64,000 nucleotides of DNA from the NCBI GenBank assembly GCA_916610825.1, contig OU744450.1:19026814-19090813 (forward strand). The letters run 5' to 3'. This document shows, one piece after another, positions 46,401 to 63,900 of this stretch (position 1 is its first letter; each line of letters starts with the position of its first letter). The notes beneath the pieces were generated by a model. It was not told the origin of the DNA and did no database searches. It saw only the letters and a program-made list of their open reading frames with translations. The stretch is from Haliclystus octoradiatus. Its lineage: Eukaryota > Cnidaria > Staurozoa > Stauromedusae > Haliclystidae. Position numbers and translations under genes: made by a program.

Positions 46401-49400
46401 TCAAACTCCCATTCCAAGCTTCTGACGTAATCTTCTAATTTTAGAATTAGCTTCATCCCAATCAAAGTAGCAACCTTCCATTAATCTCCCTCCAGCTGCA
46501 TCCGGGTTATATGCTGCACGTCCATGCATGACACGACGGTTATTAAACGTCAACATATCCCCTTCTTCACATTTGTGAGTAACAAGATTCTCTTCGCGAT
46601 AGGCAATCTCATAGAGTGCATACACTGCCTCATACGCACGTTGTACAAACTCTGTTGGAGCATTTACAAATGTCCCCCGTACGTGATTGTTCACAGCAAC
46701 AGAATCAACCTCACCATATTTGTTAAGTCTATAAAGTAAATAATGAATGGGGCTTATTATTGGAATCATTTGGTAGGGGGAATTTCGAACATTGGAAGTA
46801 GATTGCTTGCTACATGTTGGGTTTAATTTTATTACTTACAAACGTGCTGTAAGGGGATTATGTGGGATGCTTACTGTTCAGGTTTATTTTGCAATTTCAT
46901 TTTTAACATAAGCATATATAATATATACATATTCACATTACGATCATCATTTCAGCACCAAAGTATATCTCGAAACAGTGCATGTACAATCTACACGTGT
47001 TAATGTTCTACCACTTGTTATGAATGCTTCCCCTTAGCCTCGACCCTCCAAATCCACTTATAATCCCTGGCAGACTTTCTGTCCCAGAGAGATTCCAAGG
47101 AAGATATGGTACCATCAGCATCATCTACTTTACCTATTATTTTCTGTTAGTAATCAATCGAATAGAACGTAAGCTCTAAAAATATGCTCCGAATTTGTAT
47201 TTTTAAACTAAATTTATAAACTAATATCATTCACTGTTACAAGCACTATTACAAATTCCGTATTTCTTTTTAATATGCATGATTGATGTTTTCACAAGAC
47301 AGCAGTTTCCATAAGGACGGCCATGGCCTAGAATCATGCCTACAATGCCAATATAATTTTTTTAAGAACACTGAGCCTCACATAAGTTAGTTGAGTTTGA
47401 CCAGGACCGAAATAATGTAAGAACAAACCCAAGGGATCAGCAAACTTTGACTGGTTCTCATAAGCAATAAAATTGTAGCAACGAGGGAGGTGCTTACATA
47501 CATCGGTACCAGGATCATGCCATTCCTAAGGGGTGCCTTTTTAGATTCTAGCAAAACTTTTGGTAGAATAAGTAATAATTTGGTCATACTTTATCATGTA
47601 GATCAGCGATAAATCAAAAACACACTTATTTGGACAATCATGAAATTCGTGGTCCACCTGACGGAGCATTTTGCTACCGGTCATTTATATTTAAATCGGG
47701 ATTTAAATGGTTTATTTAGTATAGAATTTATTCGTATTATAATGTTCTGTTGTATTTAACCGTAACTACTGTCTTTATAGAACATTGTCCTCCGTCATAA
47801 TGTGTGTTCTAGTTAAGTTTAGCATGTTAACATATTCCATAGAACGATAGATTAATTATTATGCAAATTAGAATTTTTACTATAAAACTGTTTATCGATA
47901 TAATTACCAATTGCTTGCAAATGATATAGGATATATCGAAACTGTCGCAAATAACTGTGTTTTGATTTATCGCTGATCTACACGCTGAAGTTTACGGTAA
48001 TCGAGTAGCCCATGCAAAATAAATAGGATTTTTTTACGTCTAGACTTTGTTATTTTTCCATAGTGAGCTCTCTTGTCATTTGAACATGAGTTAAATAACT
48101 CACTATAAGAGTCCACATCGAAAATTTATTTTCATCATGCCTATTTATTTTGCATAGACTACACGATTCCGGAAAAACATTTATTGATGTCATGTGCACA
48201 TGAAGAGCCCCGGGTGAAGAGCATTATCTTCGTTCTGGTCGAAAAGTATTTTTTCAGAGTAAATTAGTATCAGCAATTTTTTAAATTTTGGGGCACATCC
48301 TTATATTGTCGAATTTTCTAAATTGTTATTCATAGCCAATCGGTATTGATATTGATAAATGAAAACGTTCTATAACCCCCCTCGTTCCTCGTAGTTGGAT
48401 ATGCAGCTCAATTGTAAATTGTTCGTTTTACAAAATACTTACTCGATTGCAGGTCTCTCGTTTTGCATATGAAATTCACCATAGGCATCTGATCCATAAT
48501 CGTAATATTCAAAATTAACTTCAGTTAGAATATCAAATAATTCCGGTTTCTCTTTTTTAAGGGTGTTGGCCACATGGAATCCGTCAACGAGATGATTTTC
48601 CCCACCGTAAGCAACTCTGTGTTTAATGAAATGAAGGATTTGAATCTGCAAATGATATGTGAAAATGTGTCATCACATTGCATATTTATTCAACAGATGA
48701 TCAATGTATGACAAGGGGGGACCATGGGGGACTAATTGTCTCTTACTGAAGTTTGCCAAAAACGACAGGTAGCTGGATGACAACTTTGCAAGTTGATAAT
48801 AGCTTTGAGTTAATAGATGTTCGGTAATTAAATACCCACCCACACATTAGCATTGGATCAACGTTGATGATTTAAAACAGTATATAAAACAAAGGTTAAA
48901 TTATGATCCAATGTACGAAAACTGGCGTTGAAACAACGTTGGAATCCAGCGCAACTACGACATAACTAACACTGGTCCAGCCATGATCCAGCTTAAAAAG
49001 TACACTGGAGACAATAATGTTTGAATTCCTGTTTGCATATCAGAATAACGGTGGAATAGTTTGGAAAGATACGATATAATTGGAATGAGCAAATGCATAG
49101 TTTAAATAGTGAGATTATATAGTTTATATTTTCTCACTATATAAACTATGGCAAATGTGATATGCATGTCTTATTTAGCGCCATGCATCAACAACAGTTA
49201 CATTGATATATCGACTTCAAGTTCTAATATTCCGCGGACATTTTACTATATAGAATTTATTTAAGAAATTTCCATGGCAATGGCAGTTGTATATTAATGA
49301 TCAAAGCCAATCATGATTTTAATTTCAAATCGGTAGTGGCGTCGGGAGCATCTCAGGATGAGCAAGGTCGAAGACAACCATAGACACGGACGGTGATTGT

Positions 49401-51003
49401 GGTAGATATATAGAAACTATAGATAAGACGGCTGGCCCGATCTGAAATGAAAATCATGCTTGAGAGATAATTCGAGTCTGCCTTGTCTACAACACTCATT
49501 CGAAAGATGACTTTGAAAATTTTGAGATGGATTCATTACTACTCACCCCTGGCTGTGATTTATAAAACGGTAAATCTGTGTGCAGTAAAAGATTCCCGAC
49601 GGTATAGGCAAGATTACTTGGATTCGATTTGCTCTTCACTGTAAAAATGTCTCTGCAACAATGACAAATGAAGACTAATAAGTACCAGGGATAATTTGAA
49701 CTTATTGCCTGTTATTCGACCAACATTCTAGCTTATAAATCCACTCTGTATTATCTCTCAGGAATTGTAATGCATCTATTGTATGTGGCATGTTCATTGA
49801 ATTTTAAATTATATTTTGTCACATTGTAAACAAGCAATCCTTGATCAAACTGGCAACGAAGACAAGCAAAAGTCACACACCCCACACACCCCCAGGTTTT
49901 ACGGCTGTGCACGTAAGACATCATTCGATGTCATTAATGATATAATCACATCATCAAGTATCGTACAGAGATCGAATAATTGTCAGTTAAATCATATCAA
50001 ATTACGTGAAGACGTCTTGTGACTGCAGTACAAAATTTAATGTGTATTTTTGTCTTTCGTGACCATAGTTTATATAGTGGAATATATCACTATATAAACT
50101 CTGTCGTGATCGAAAGTAGCGAATTTTCTCCAAAAATCTGTTACCATTCGTAAATGAACAAATTTGACACACTCTATATATGTACATAGACCTACATACT
50201 AGGTTGCAGTTAATAAATAATAACGTACAATATATATTGCGTGCGTGATTTACAACATACCCGTAATTTGTGCATCTTGCATGAGCACCAACAATTTCTC
50301 TCAGCTGTTTGACTTCCCCTTCCGCTGGTTTAGTATTGGTAACAATAGCCAAACCTTTTGTACTCAATGTTTCTAACCAATCAAGTAGCTCTGAATCATT
50401 TGTTTTCATTCTTTGCATATCGAACATTGGAATGTTGCCGTTTAATTCACCTCCCCATGTTGAGGTAGGGTATTGAATCCCAAACTTTGCTGTATTGAAC
50501 CCTTTCTTTGGAAATATGCGTTTACCTAGCCAAGTTGAATCATATTTTGATAAATGGCCATCATTCCATTTGACTATGAGTTGGCTTGCGTCTTCTGAAA
50601 TTGAGATCTTCTCCGCTGTTAAATTTTTAATGTCGATCTCAAACACAGTCTCGAGCATGCGTTGCTCAGTAGTTGAATCGAAACACGATTTGCAGCGGCA
50701 ATTATCTCTTAAATAAATAAGCGGGTAGTCGCAAGATAAGTCATCTTTCCAATTCACGGACACAATTGAATCATCATTCGATATTTTGCATGTGGCAAAC
50801 AAGCGAGGAGGGTCTATGGGATGGTTTTGCTTCTGTACTGAGTGATTTGAATTTAAACGAACATGACTTGAATGTGCAGACGATGTACTTACTATTTTGG
50901 TCAACTTCAAGGAATTTGTAGAGTTCCCAAGATGCCTTGATGTTAAAATCCTGCTTCCATTGCAATAAAAAGGACGCAACACATTTCTGAGTAGTGTGGT
51001 CAT
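46401..51003 (-). CDS. Gamma-butyrobetaine dioxygenase-like (BBOX1/TMLHE family), four exons
   Basis: Enzymes of this family use iron, 2-oxoglutarate and O2 to hydroxylate carnitine precursors; BBOX1 makes carnitine itself. Exons: 50261-51003, 49547-49652, 48443-48645, 46401-46728. All junctions are GT-AG and the phases fit, giving 459 residues. An N-terminal zinc module has C102, C104, C107 and probably H150. The catalytic domain has H272-T-D274, distal H419 and the 2-oxoglutarate arginine R432, 13 residues after the histidine as in vertebrate BBOX1. The last exon (D-x-x-SKIRRLRQ end) is closer to BBOX1 than to TMLHE. The first 55 residues are basic and Ser/Arg-rich without acid residues, like a mitochondrial presequence, as in TMLHE and unlike cytosolic BBOX1. 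Substrate is therefore inferred. Confidence 0.9.
47994..48173. mobile_element. Foldback repeat in BBOX-like intron 3
   Basis: The left end (CGGTAATCGAGTAGCCCATG...AATAAATAGG) and right end (CCTATTTATTTTGCATAGAC...CGATTCCGG) are inverted repeats of about 33 bp with a few mismatches. A one-ended relative is at 6006-6114. Target duplication not clear. Confidence 0.55.
49096..49151. repeat. Hairpin repeat in BBOX-like intron 2
   Basis: CATAGTTTAAATAGTGAGA and TCTCACTATATAAACTATG form a stem. The same CATAGTTTATATAGTG stem recurs at 50064-50104 in intron 1 of the same gene. Confidence 0.5.
50064..50104. repeat. Hairpin repeat in BBOX-like intron 1
   Basis: CATAGTTTATATAGTG and CACTATATAAACTCTG form a stem around an 8-nt loop. 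Related to the hairpin at 49096. Confidence 0.5.
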
Positions 51004-51773
51004 GACTGATCAGACGCGCAGACACGACAAGCACTGTTGACGAATTCACGGTTATCCAGCCCTTATCAAAACAAACCCCTTTATACACGGCATTTACTGC
51101 GTTGACTTTATTAACATCATTGGATCTTAGTTATAGCGGTTTAACTTTTGATTGACATGTCAATGACATATTGACATACTGTTATACTTCTGCCTTTCCT
51201 GTATAAATTATCAATAAACTAAAAATCTAAAATAACATGGACAAAAACATAAAGCATAAATAACTATCAGCGTTCAAGAATACTGTAAACTGTTTGTTGA
51301 CCATGAGTTGCACAAGAAAAGGAAGTCATTGTTTCCAGTTGTTCTATAAACAAAACTGACGAAGCTCTGTGGTCAGATTTGCAAATGAGCGTGTCCACAA
51401 CCAAAGATGCCACAACACATGCATTCAAATCTCTGATCTATTTCAAAGGTGTATATCTTTTGTCTTGCCATACAATTAAACACTTCATAAACACAATAAA
51501 TATTATCAAGATATTATAAATGAGAAACAATTTGTAGCTCATGGTATATTGATTTGATTGTGAAATTGTGATCGAAATAAAGATTATTGAACTTCGCATG
51601 GCATTATATAGTTGTCATAGTTACATAGAAGCCTCATTTTGAAAACGGAAGAGAGATCAGTCTAGCGAAAATGTATGAAAACTTCCTCATTGATTTTGAC
51701 TTTTCTTGTATAATTTGTCATTTTATTAATTAAACATTTTAATAATATATTTTAATTTGGTTATGTAAACAAA
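51004..51773. promoter_or_regulatory. Divergent promoter region between the two oxygenase genes
   Basis: 770 bp separates the two start codons. On the minus strand TATAAAGG (51078-51085) stands about 75 bp before the BBOX-like ATG. No equally clear TATA box precedes the plus-strand gene. The plus-strand ATG has A at -3. Confidence 0.45.
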
Positions 51774-55609
<3,836 letters not shown>

Positions 55610-55611
55610 AT

Positions 55612-57955
55612 CAAACAAATTGGTTGATATTTTGTATTTATGTAGCAATTTGTAAATTATATTTTGAACACATCTTATCTAATACGAATACCATATGTTA
55701 CAAATAGATTTTTGATTTATATGATTATTTAATTCCGTTTTCTGAATATGATTCTCAACAAAGCAAAACATCATTTGTTGTATAGAGAAAACCTCATGCA
55801 ATGAATATGTGAGTATAAATTCTGAAATTCAATATCAAATATATACTCATTATGATTTTCCTCGCTATCTCTTTATAAAATGTTGCTGCTTTGAAGCAGT
55901 GTTGGTATATTTTGCTCACAAAACTGAATTTATTAAGCAATGTTGATTTTCTTTTCATTAGTTGCAATCATAACTACTATTTTTAGTAAGATTTCTGGCG
56001 ACCTAACCTCCGTGAAAAGAAGTTCATGAGTTCATGAACGCGATTCTGCTCAAACGTTCATGAACACTTCGGGATAGTTCTAGATAATCCAACAGAATTA
56101 TCCCAAATTTTTTCTCTCGGGAAAACAAAAACAAAATGAGAATGAGAAAAAGATGAATTTAAAGAACTTTTCATGACCTGTTCATGGAGTTCATGAATTT
56201 GCGGATTTTTTTCACAGGTGAAAACATCTGAAAACTCCCCGATGACTCTCTTGGAGAGACATAAAATGCTTCAGACCAAACCTTATTAGTTGATGTTGGT
56301 TGTCTTTCAAATAATCCTAATTTCATAATTGTATTACAATAAACTGATCTTTGATTGATAGTTGTTGATGTTTGTGCCAGGCTGCGTAAAGTTGTAAAAT
56401 TACAGCATTTGGTTTGAAGCCACAAAATGCAAAAATTTAGCAACAGAAATAAAATGGCATTTATATGAAGCAAAGCTTTGTTTGATAGAGCAATTAAAAA
56501 TACCCTTCAAATTCAAATTAACAACAAGAAAACACAATAACTAGGCTATTACAGACATGAGAATATAAATTTCAAAAATATTCTGAAATCAAGGACTATC
56601 TAGATTATTTGTAATGGATTTCAATGGGAAAAAGGTTGTAAATAGAGTTCACAAGTCTGGAAATAATCTGACATCCGCTAAAAGTCTGAAAATTCTCATG
56701 TCTGAACTATTAAGTCTATAAAATTCCTTGTTCAGTGTTTCTGTCCATAGTTCATACAGCAGTTTTGTTCTGTTGATAAACACCAAACGAGCAGTTACAA
56801 TACAATGAATTTCAGCGTTTCACTGCTTTGAAAGTATAAACGCATAGGATTCTGTACACAAATTAATGAGTTTTCTCTAAATCTTCTATATAAATATTGT
56901 TTGAGACTTAATGATTGCTCTTTGCGTTTATTTCTTGTTTTTTTTTCTCCATTTCTATACCTTTTTGTAGCTTTTATGAAAAAGCGCAGTGTGTTTCTAT
57001 TGAAAATGTGCGCCTAATCTAGTCTCTACGAAGACGTCATCTTAGGAGAATTTACATTTGATTATAATTTTGAGAAATTAAATATCAAAATAAATAGTTT
57101 CTTCATTTTATAAAACAAGTGTGTTTGTATCAGAGTACATAAAAGTGAGCACTGTTTTCTATATAATAATAAGTTATTTCATGTGATGAATTTTGTCATC
57201 AAATTGATAACTCATCTTGACCTAAGTATATACCGAAGTCAGTTCGTTGTTTGCTCACTGAGCAGTACTGATGAAGGCTAATGGCCAGAAACATGTACTT
57301 GTCTGCTGGTAATAATAATATTAAAAATATTAAAACTTAATATTGGCATCCTGTACTATAGAACTTCTTTGCTGTGAGTAAGCCTGCTGTATATAACCTA
57401 CACTTAATAGCAGTATCCCACTAACTATCCCATTGTCAAAGATAGGAAAACTGAATGCAGATGGAAATGGTTGTGTATTCACTATAACATCTACAGTAAC
57501 ACAGTAAATAGCACTGCGAGTATAACGAGAGGAGATGAAAAGAAACTAAAGTACAATAAATTTAATTATTTCAATTATGAAACATTCTTTTCATATCCCA
57601 ATCATCAAGATGATTCTATATAAATTATATAACCAACAACTATTATATGACAAAAAAATAATATTTTTATTTGTACAACTGACCTATTATTATAATCTAA
57701 GCCAAAAATATCATCATACGATTCAAGGGTGAACCTTGGTTCAGCAAGATAAATACATTCAAACTGAAGCATCAATACCTATCTATAGCATGATACAAGT
57801 GTGTCTCTACAAGTTGTTGACCTACAAAGTGTCAAATTAAGACGAAATTTTCTAGCATTCTGAATAGAATAGTAAGAAATCAATGTTTCATCCAAGAACC
57901 GTGTTACAGCAGATCTGTCACGCTACTTACAGTTGGCTTTGTAATAATCAATTAG
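55612..57955. other. Intergenic, downstream of the oxygenase gene
   Basis: Contains a GTTCATGAAC-type repeat at about 56010-56220, a copy of the repeat at 26950 (about 56890-57140) and a copy of the 53186 repeat (57177-57316). No exon seen. Confidence 0.4.
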
Positions 57956-57960
57956 TTATG

Positions 57961-60900
57961 TTAAAGTGATGGTATTAAATTAGCTGGCATCAAAGGTGAT
58001 ACAGCTGGTGATAATGAATTGGGCTGTTCTACACTTGATGGTGTACTAACTTTAGATGAAGCAGCGTAATCAACAAGTTTTGAATGGACATCATGCAATG
58101 CTTCACAATGCTGGAAAGTAAATAAAACATCTATCATCCATTATACATAGCCTACAAGCAGTATCCAACAAAAGGTTGAGCCTTCTGGAATCTTGAGCAA
58201 TATTGTACATTAACATTTTCTTCTGAATTTTTTGTTGAGGTTTGACCTATAAACCATGAAATTATCAATTTTCTTCTGAATTTGCTCTAGCTTTCTGGGA
58301 TCTCGGATCACAGGATCCCCATTTCTGTCCGATCCTGCCTACAAGTTACCTGGTTTAACTTGTAGGTTAACCGACATTCCGCAGCCTTCATATAAAGATA
58401 GTTAATTGCTGCTTGGGTGAACTTGTAGTTCCAGCAGAGCGAACAGCACATGCTGTACATTTAACAGAGTATCCCTGTGGTTTTCATATCATTGGTGATT
58501 TAGATCATTTGAGATTACTTTGACAGTACTAACCTGACATTGGATTGGATTACTAAAGTTTGTAACACAAAATCAATTATTTGAATTCAAAATTAACATC
58601 TTCAAATAGCATATTATTTAAGGCTGGCTGTGATATCTGATAAATATAAAAAAATTGTATTTATCCAATTTAAATTATGGACGCTTAAAGGCATAAAATT
58701 GACCAGCAGCCTTTGGGCTCGGTCTTGAATATTGTGCATGATGCACACTACTTGGAGTGATGGTCAATTTTATGCCTTTAAAGTTTATATCTCGACTTTT
58801 TTAACAGATTTGGATAGAACTTTTTTTCTATTCGTACATGTTGTTGTTGAGTTTTAAACAGCGCGACTCTTTCCCTGTCACTGTCACTGGCATTTTTGAG
58901 ATTCTTGTGCCCCACTTTTTGTAACCAAAAAAGGAACGATTTCATTTCCTACAAGAGAGTATGACCGTGAAATTTTGCCAACATTCTATGTTTTAATTGC
59001 TACACGCAAAAAAAATGTCAGAATCGTTTTACTTTTTTTTCATTAAAAAGGTAATGCCGATCCTGCTAGCTACTTCTTTATAGTATAACATATTCCAAGA
59101 AGAGCTATACACTTCCAAAGTTGTAACTTTTCGTTTTAACACTTTTTAACACTTACTTATTCACATCATGAGGATTATCGTGTCGCTACGTAACGATACT
59201 GGAACTCGGAATTACAGTAATATGGCAGAAACAGTGTTGAGATGAATTTTGACTTTTGAGACGAAAAACATTACCACTTTATAGCTCATTTACTGTACAA
59301 ACATGACGCAAAAAACTAGTGACTTACGTCTTGTGAGGGTTGTGTTGACGTTAGCAAATTAACAAGGCATGAGCTCTCCAATTGATTAACAATAACTGTT
59401 AGTACATGTAAACACTGGCGTAAAACAGGTTCCTGTGGTAGCCATAGAAACAAGAAACGATCAAAGATAAGTGAACAATAGGTAGGATTGTGGAATTCAT
59501 CTTGGTGTCGAAGTAAGATAGTAACAAAATGGTTTAACAGATGTTCTTGAATTTCTAATCCTCTGCAATTCTTTGCAAATTCTGGTAAAACAATTTCCAT
59601 CATTTTCCTGCAAGTAAAACAGCATAAATATAGGCTATGTACAAATATAATATATAGCTTATAACAATAATAGAGTCAAGAAAGACACATCATTTTTGCT
59701 TTTACTTAAAGTTTTACGTTGTTAAATGATCACATGAAACATACACACATAAAGTCTGGTTAAACTTATTTAACTGGTTCTTTATTTATTTTGTTGTTCA
59801 CTATCTTGAGCCTGCTTGAATAGGTAGTGTTTTAAGTGAGAAAGCAAACAAGAGCTATTGAATGAGAGTTGTGCACATCACCTCTTTTCACCAAACAATT
59901 AAATTGAAAGTTGATCAGCTTCATGATGTCACGAGAAAATCTCTCTAAGCTATATATAGATATGCTTCAAAGTTAATTTAAAACAACTTTAAATATTGGA
60001 AGGTGAACAGTGTTCAATGCTTGTAAATATTTACTTTTCAAATTTTAAAGCATCAAAAACGTGATTAGCATACGGAAATGTAATACCAATAGGTTAAATA
60101 ATTAACAATAACAAACTATAATAAATAACAATAAGCACTGCAATTTTAAGAATAAACTCAAATTGTTATTGTGGAATTTTAGCATGCCAATTTGTGGAGT
60201 TTCATCATTTGATAGCAAAAAGCAATGTCATAAAAATCTCTACGAATAAAGCGAACTAATTGAGTATAGGCTACAGTCATAACATTTGATATAATATTGT
60301 GTTTCCAATTGACTATTGATAGCATTTCCATTTTACTTGAAATAAATTATTGACTTTTTTTTGATCTCTTTGAATATACTGCTGTTGATGTGATGTTTCA
60401 AGTGCACCATAGCAAATAAATGAAGCAGCATACTTTGTGTTCTATTTGGATCGCCTTGAGGAATCCCTTATATTGTCCCCTCCCCGACATAGCAATTTAA
60501 TTTATGTATCTGCATATGATCTAAAAGGCTAACAGTACATTTATCCAGAAGAGAATGCAGAAATCCCATAGTATGTTTGTCAAGTCCATGTAGTATGTCC
60601 GTTAATACAGTTATAGACATAAAAACTCCACGGTAAATTAATATGAATATGTAAATACGGTACATAAATAGCCTGCACAATCATTGACAGACATTCCAAC
60701 TTCAGATTTGGAAAAATAGTAAGATTTTTAAATCCCCTATTCTGGGGATAAAATATAGGGCCTCCCAAGAGGTAACCCAATTATAGAGGGTTTTGGGGCA
60801 AGCCTTTCGTCATGGATTCGAAATGGCTTGAAATGAAAATTAACGACAACATTTTGGATAATGTTGACACTTGAGCATGTAGCTAACATGTAAAAGCAGT

Positions 60901-63900
60901 CAAGAAACAACACCCAGAATAATCTAACAGAGTAGGCCTATAAATTAATTTGTTGAACATTAATTAGACTACAAAGAGTTTTTACACAGACAGTAAGGAC
61001 ATTTTCTTAAGATTGGATTTTACCGTGAGAAAGTGAGAGAAGCCGTGAGACCGTGAGATTTGGTGTAAAAGTGTGAGACTCATGGCAAAGCTGTGAGACT
61101 CATGGCAAAGCCGTGAGACTTGGATAGTCTGAATCAGTACTAGTGAGTCATGGCAGTTTATACAAACCTCTTATTTCCTTGCAGTAAATGAATAATATAA
61201 TACCAAAATAGAATCATTGTTAAGTTACTTCGGCACACCATTGTCCATAAATCAGTCGTGAAACTTGAATGATAGGTAGCTTTGGGATCAAGCTTAGATT
61301 CAACAATCAATAAGGATTCATCTAATATAACAGACATCAGCATTGGTAGAAACTGGGTCATAATGTCAGCATTCTGAAATAAAACAAAGCATTACAATCA
61401 CATATTAACACCCGATGTTAGTGGTCTAGGTGATCCTGCTGATTCTATAAGAAGAAAATCATAAGTTACACATCATTAAAGGGGCATAATTGACCGGTGG
61501 GTTCATCGCGCCTATAGTCACGTGCGTGTTTGTCGTTTGTATTGTTTCTGTGACTGAAACCATGCTGAAATTTGAAATTTGAAGCAATACTAAGCAATGA
61601 CTGATATTTATTGTTGAATTTACGCTAAACTTAATTCAAGTTGAGCTTGTAGCGACCGCCGGTCAATGTTGCTCTTTTAATTCTATTTTATGCTTCGTAG
61701 CTATGACAATAATTTGATTGAACCGACATAATAAATTTCCTACTTTGTTGAATCGTCAAAGGCTCTTGATTATATTAAGCTGACGTTGTATGATTAAGCT
61801 AACTGATTATAGCTATTTAATTACCATTGAGGATTACAGCAGAACTCACCACAGGTTGTTCAGAAAAGCGCTGATTGCTAATCATTGACCAAGCTTCAAG
61901 ACCAAGGCTGAGAAGACGCACAAGGAACACTATCTCTTGTGAAGCCTGAAAGTTAGTTGAATATAGTAATACAACATAGCCATGTAAAAAGATTGATACA
62001 TTTATAGAATTACAAAATAGCATGGCACAGACAAATCAAACAGTACATCGAAAATAGGCCTACTGATATCTGATCATATAAAGACTACAGTAACACTGAT
62101 CAATCAAGAACTTTGCAATTCAACCAAATGCTTAGCTGCTTTGTCTAACTCAGAGGCAGGGTTCGAGAAAAGGTTTTACCTTCCGCTATCCTAAGTTTTC
62201 CCTAAATTTTCTTCTGAATTTTTCCCGACAATGTACCAAAAGAAGCAATAAATTTCTTTATCAATTAAAAACACTGTATAAATTTATTGGAATCCTAGAG
62301 AAATAACTGGGACAGAAATTTTAATTTTTGCTCCATAAACCATCCTTAAAATAGACGTGAATACGGAATTACCATGACATTGTTCTTTTCCAATTACAAA
62401 GTCAGTAAAATCCAATTTACAACACAAACAAAATATTGGAATCTAGCATGTGTATCACAAGAGCTTTTTTGAAGTCAAAAAGTGTATTGAAATCCTACTA
62501 TATTAGTTCACAAAAATTACAAACGTCTGATTTTTGATCAATTTAGCTTAGACTTCCGGTGTCCTAGATCCTGGGATCCCTACTTTTCTCGTAGGCCTAC
62601 ACTGCTCAAAAGCAATAATTTAAGTATGTTAAAGCTAATACACAAAATGGGATTATTGTTATTTCAGAGATCAGCTTAGTGACGTGAGAAGAAGCACTAC
62701 GCTTAGGCCTACCATCTTCTGAGTAGGTCTAAACATAACAAACAAACAAACAAACAAACAAAGATCAACATCTTACGCGAGGAAGTGTTTCTGTCCTTGT
62801 CATCTTGATCAACTGTTGGATAATGTTTGTCGAGACAATATTGATGCAATACGGATCACAGGCAATCATGCCAAGGTCCCTGAGAAAGAAAACGAAACAT
62901 CAACTTTGTAGGCAGAGTCTGACAAAAATGTTTGCCTTCTGGAATCCTAGAACATTTTCAACACTTTCCTTCTGAATTTTTTGTTGAAGTTTGGCCTACA
63001 AATCAGAAAATGATCAATTTTCTTATGAAATTGCTCTAGCCTTCCGGAATCTAGGATCCCAGGATCGCCACTTTTGTCAGAATTTTAGGCGTAATATTCT
63101 AGGCTACCAAGTTTACATGTAGGCCTACAGATGGTCAATAATTTTAAGTGTAGGGATTACTATCATAACAATATGGTAAACAAAACTGCACATTTCACAG
63201 GGGTGGAATGGTGAACCAATTAGGTAACCAGTTTGCAAGGACAACAAGCTGTTGCTTTACCTTGAATAAAGTATAGCATGTCGATGACTTACCCCAGAAT
63301 CTCTTCTTCTCCTTTTTGTATCTTATCTAAAACCATTTGTAATTCTTTTTGTCGTTTTCCATCCACAGTCCGTTCCCTAACACTTGCATCAACACACCAG
63401 GCAAATCGATGACAAGGATCAACATCTCTAATTTCACGAACATTAAGATCATGAAATGTCATTAACATTTCTGCTCTTAATGAACAATAATGAATTTCAC
63501 GAGTTCGTAAAAACAACGTTCTTAAAAATTGAAGCACTAGATTATATAATTCGATAGACCTCCCAACCATCTCTACAAGTTTAGAAACAACACTATGTTG
63601 CCGTCTCTCTTTTGGCACAAGCTCAAAAAATCGTTTTTGTGTTGACGTAGTAGTATACTGTAATAAAGCATATTTTTGTTCAACGTAATCATTAAGTAAA
63701 GGTCCAACTGCATCCCCAAATAATGGGTGATTCTGCATCCATATTTGACGTTTAACATCAATAGGACATATTTTATACAATTCTGGATTCTTGGATATAT
63801 TTTCTAAATATGTTGATTCAATATTTGTGATTTTTTGCATGATTGATATTATAACAGGTTGCATTAACTCAACTCCAACAAAACTAAATGTATGAGACAA

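Noticed and set aside
50774..51088. Minus-strand 104-codon frame at the start of the BBOX-like gene
   Set aside because: Overlaps the true first exon in another frame, with no family features.
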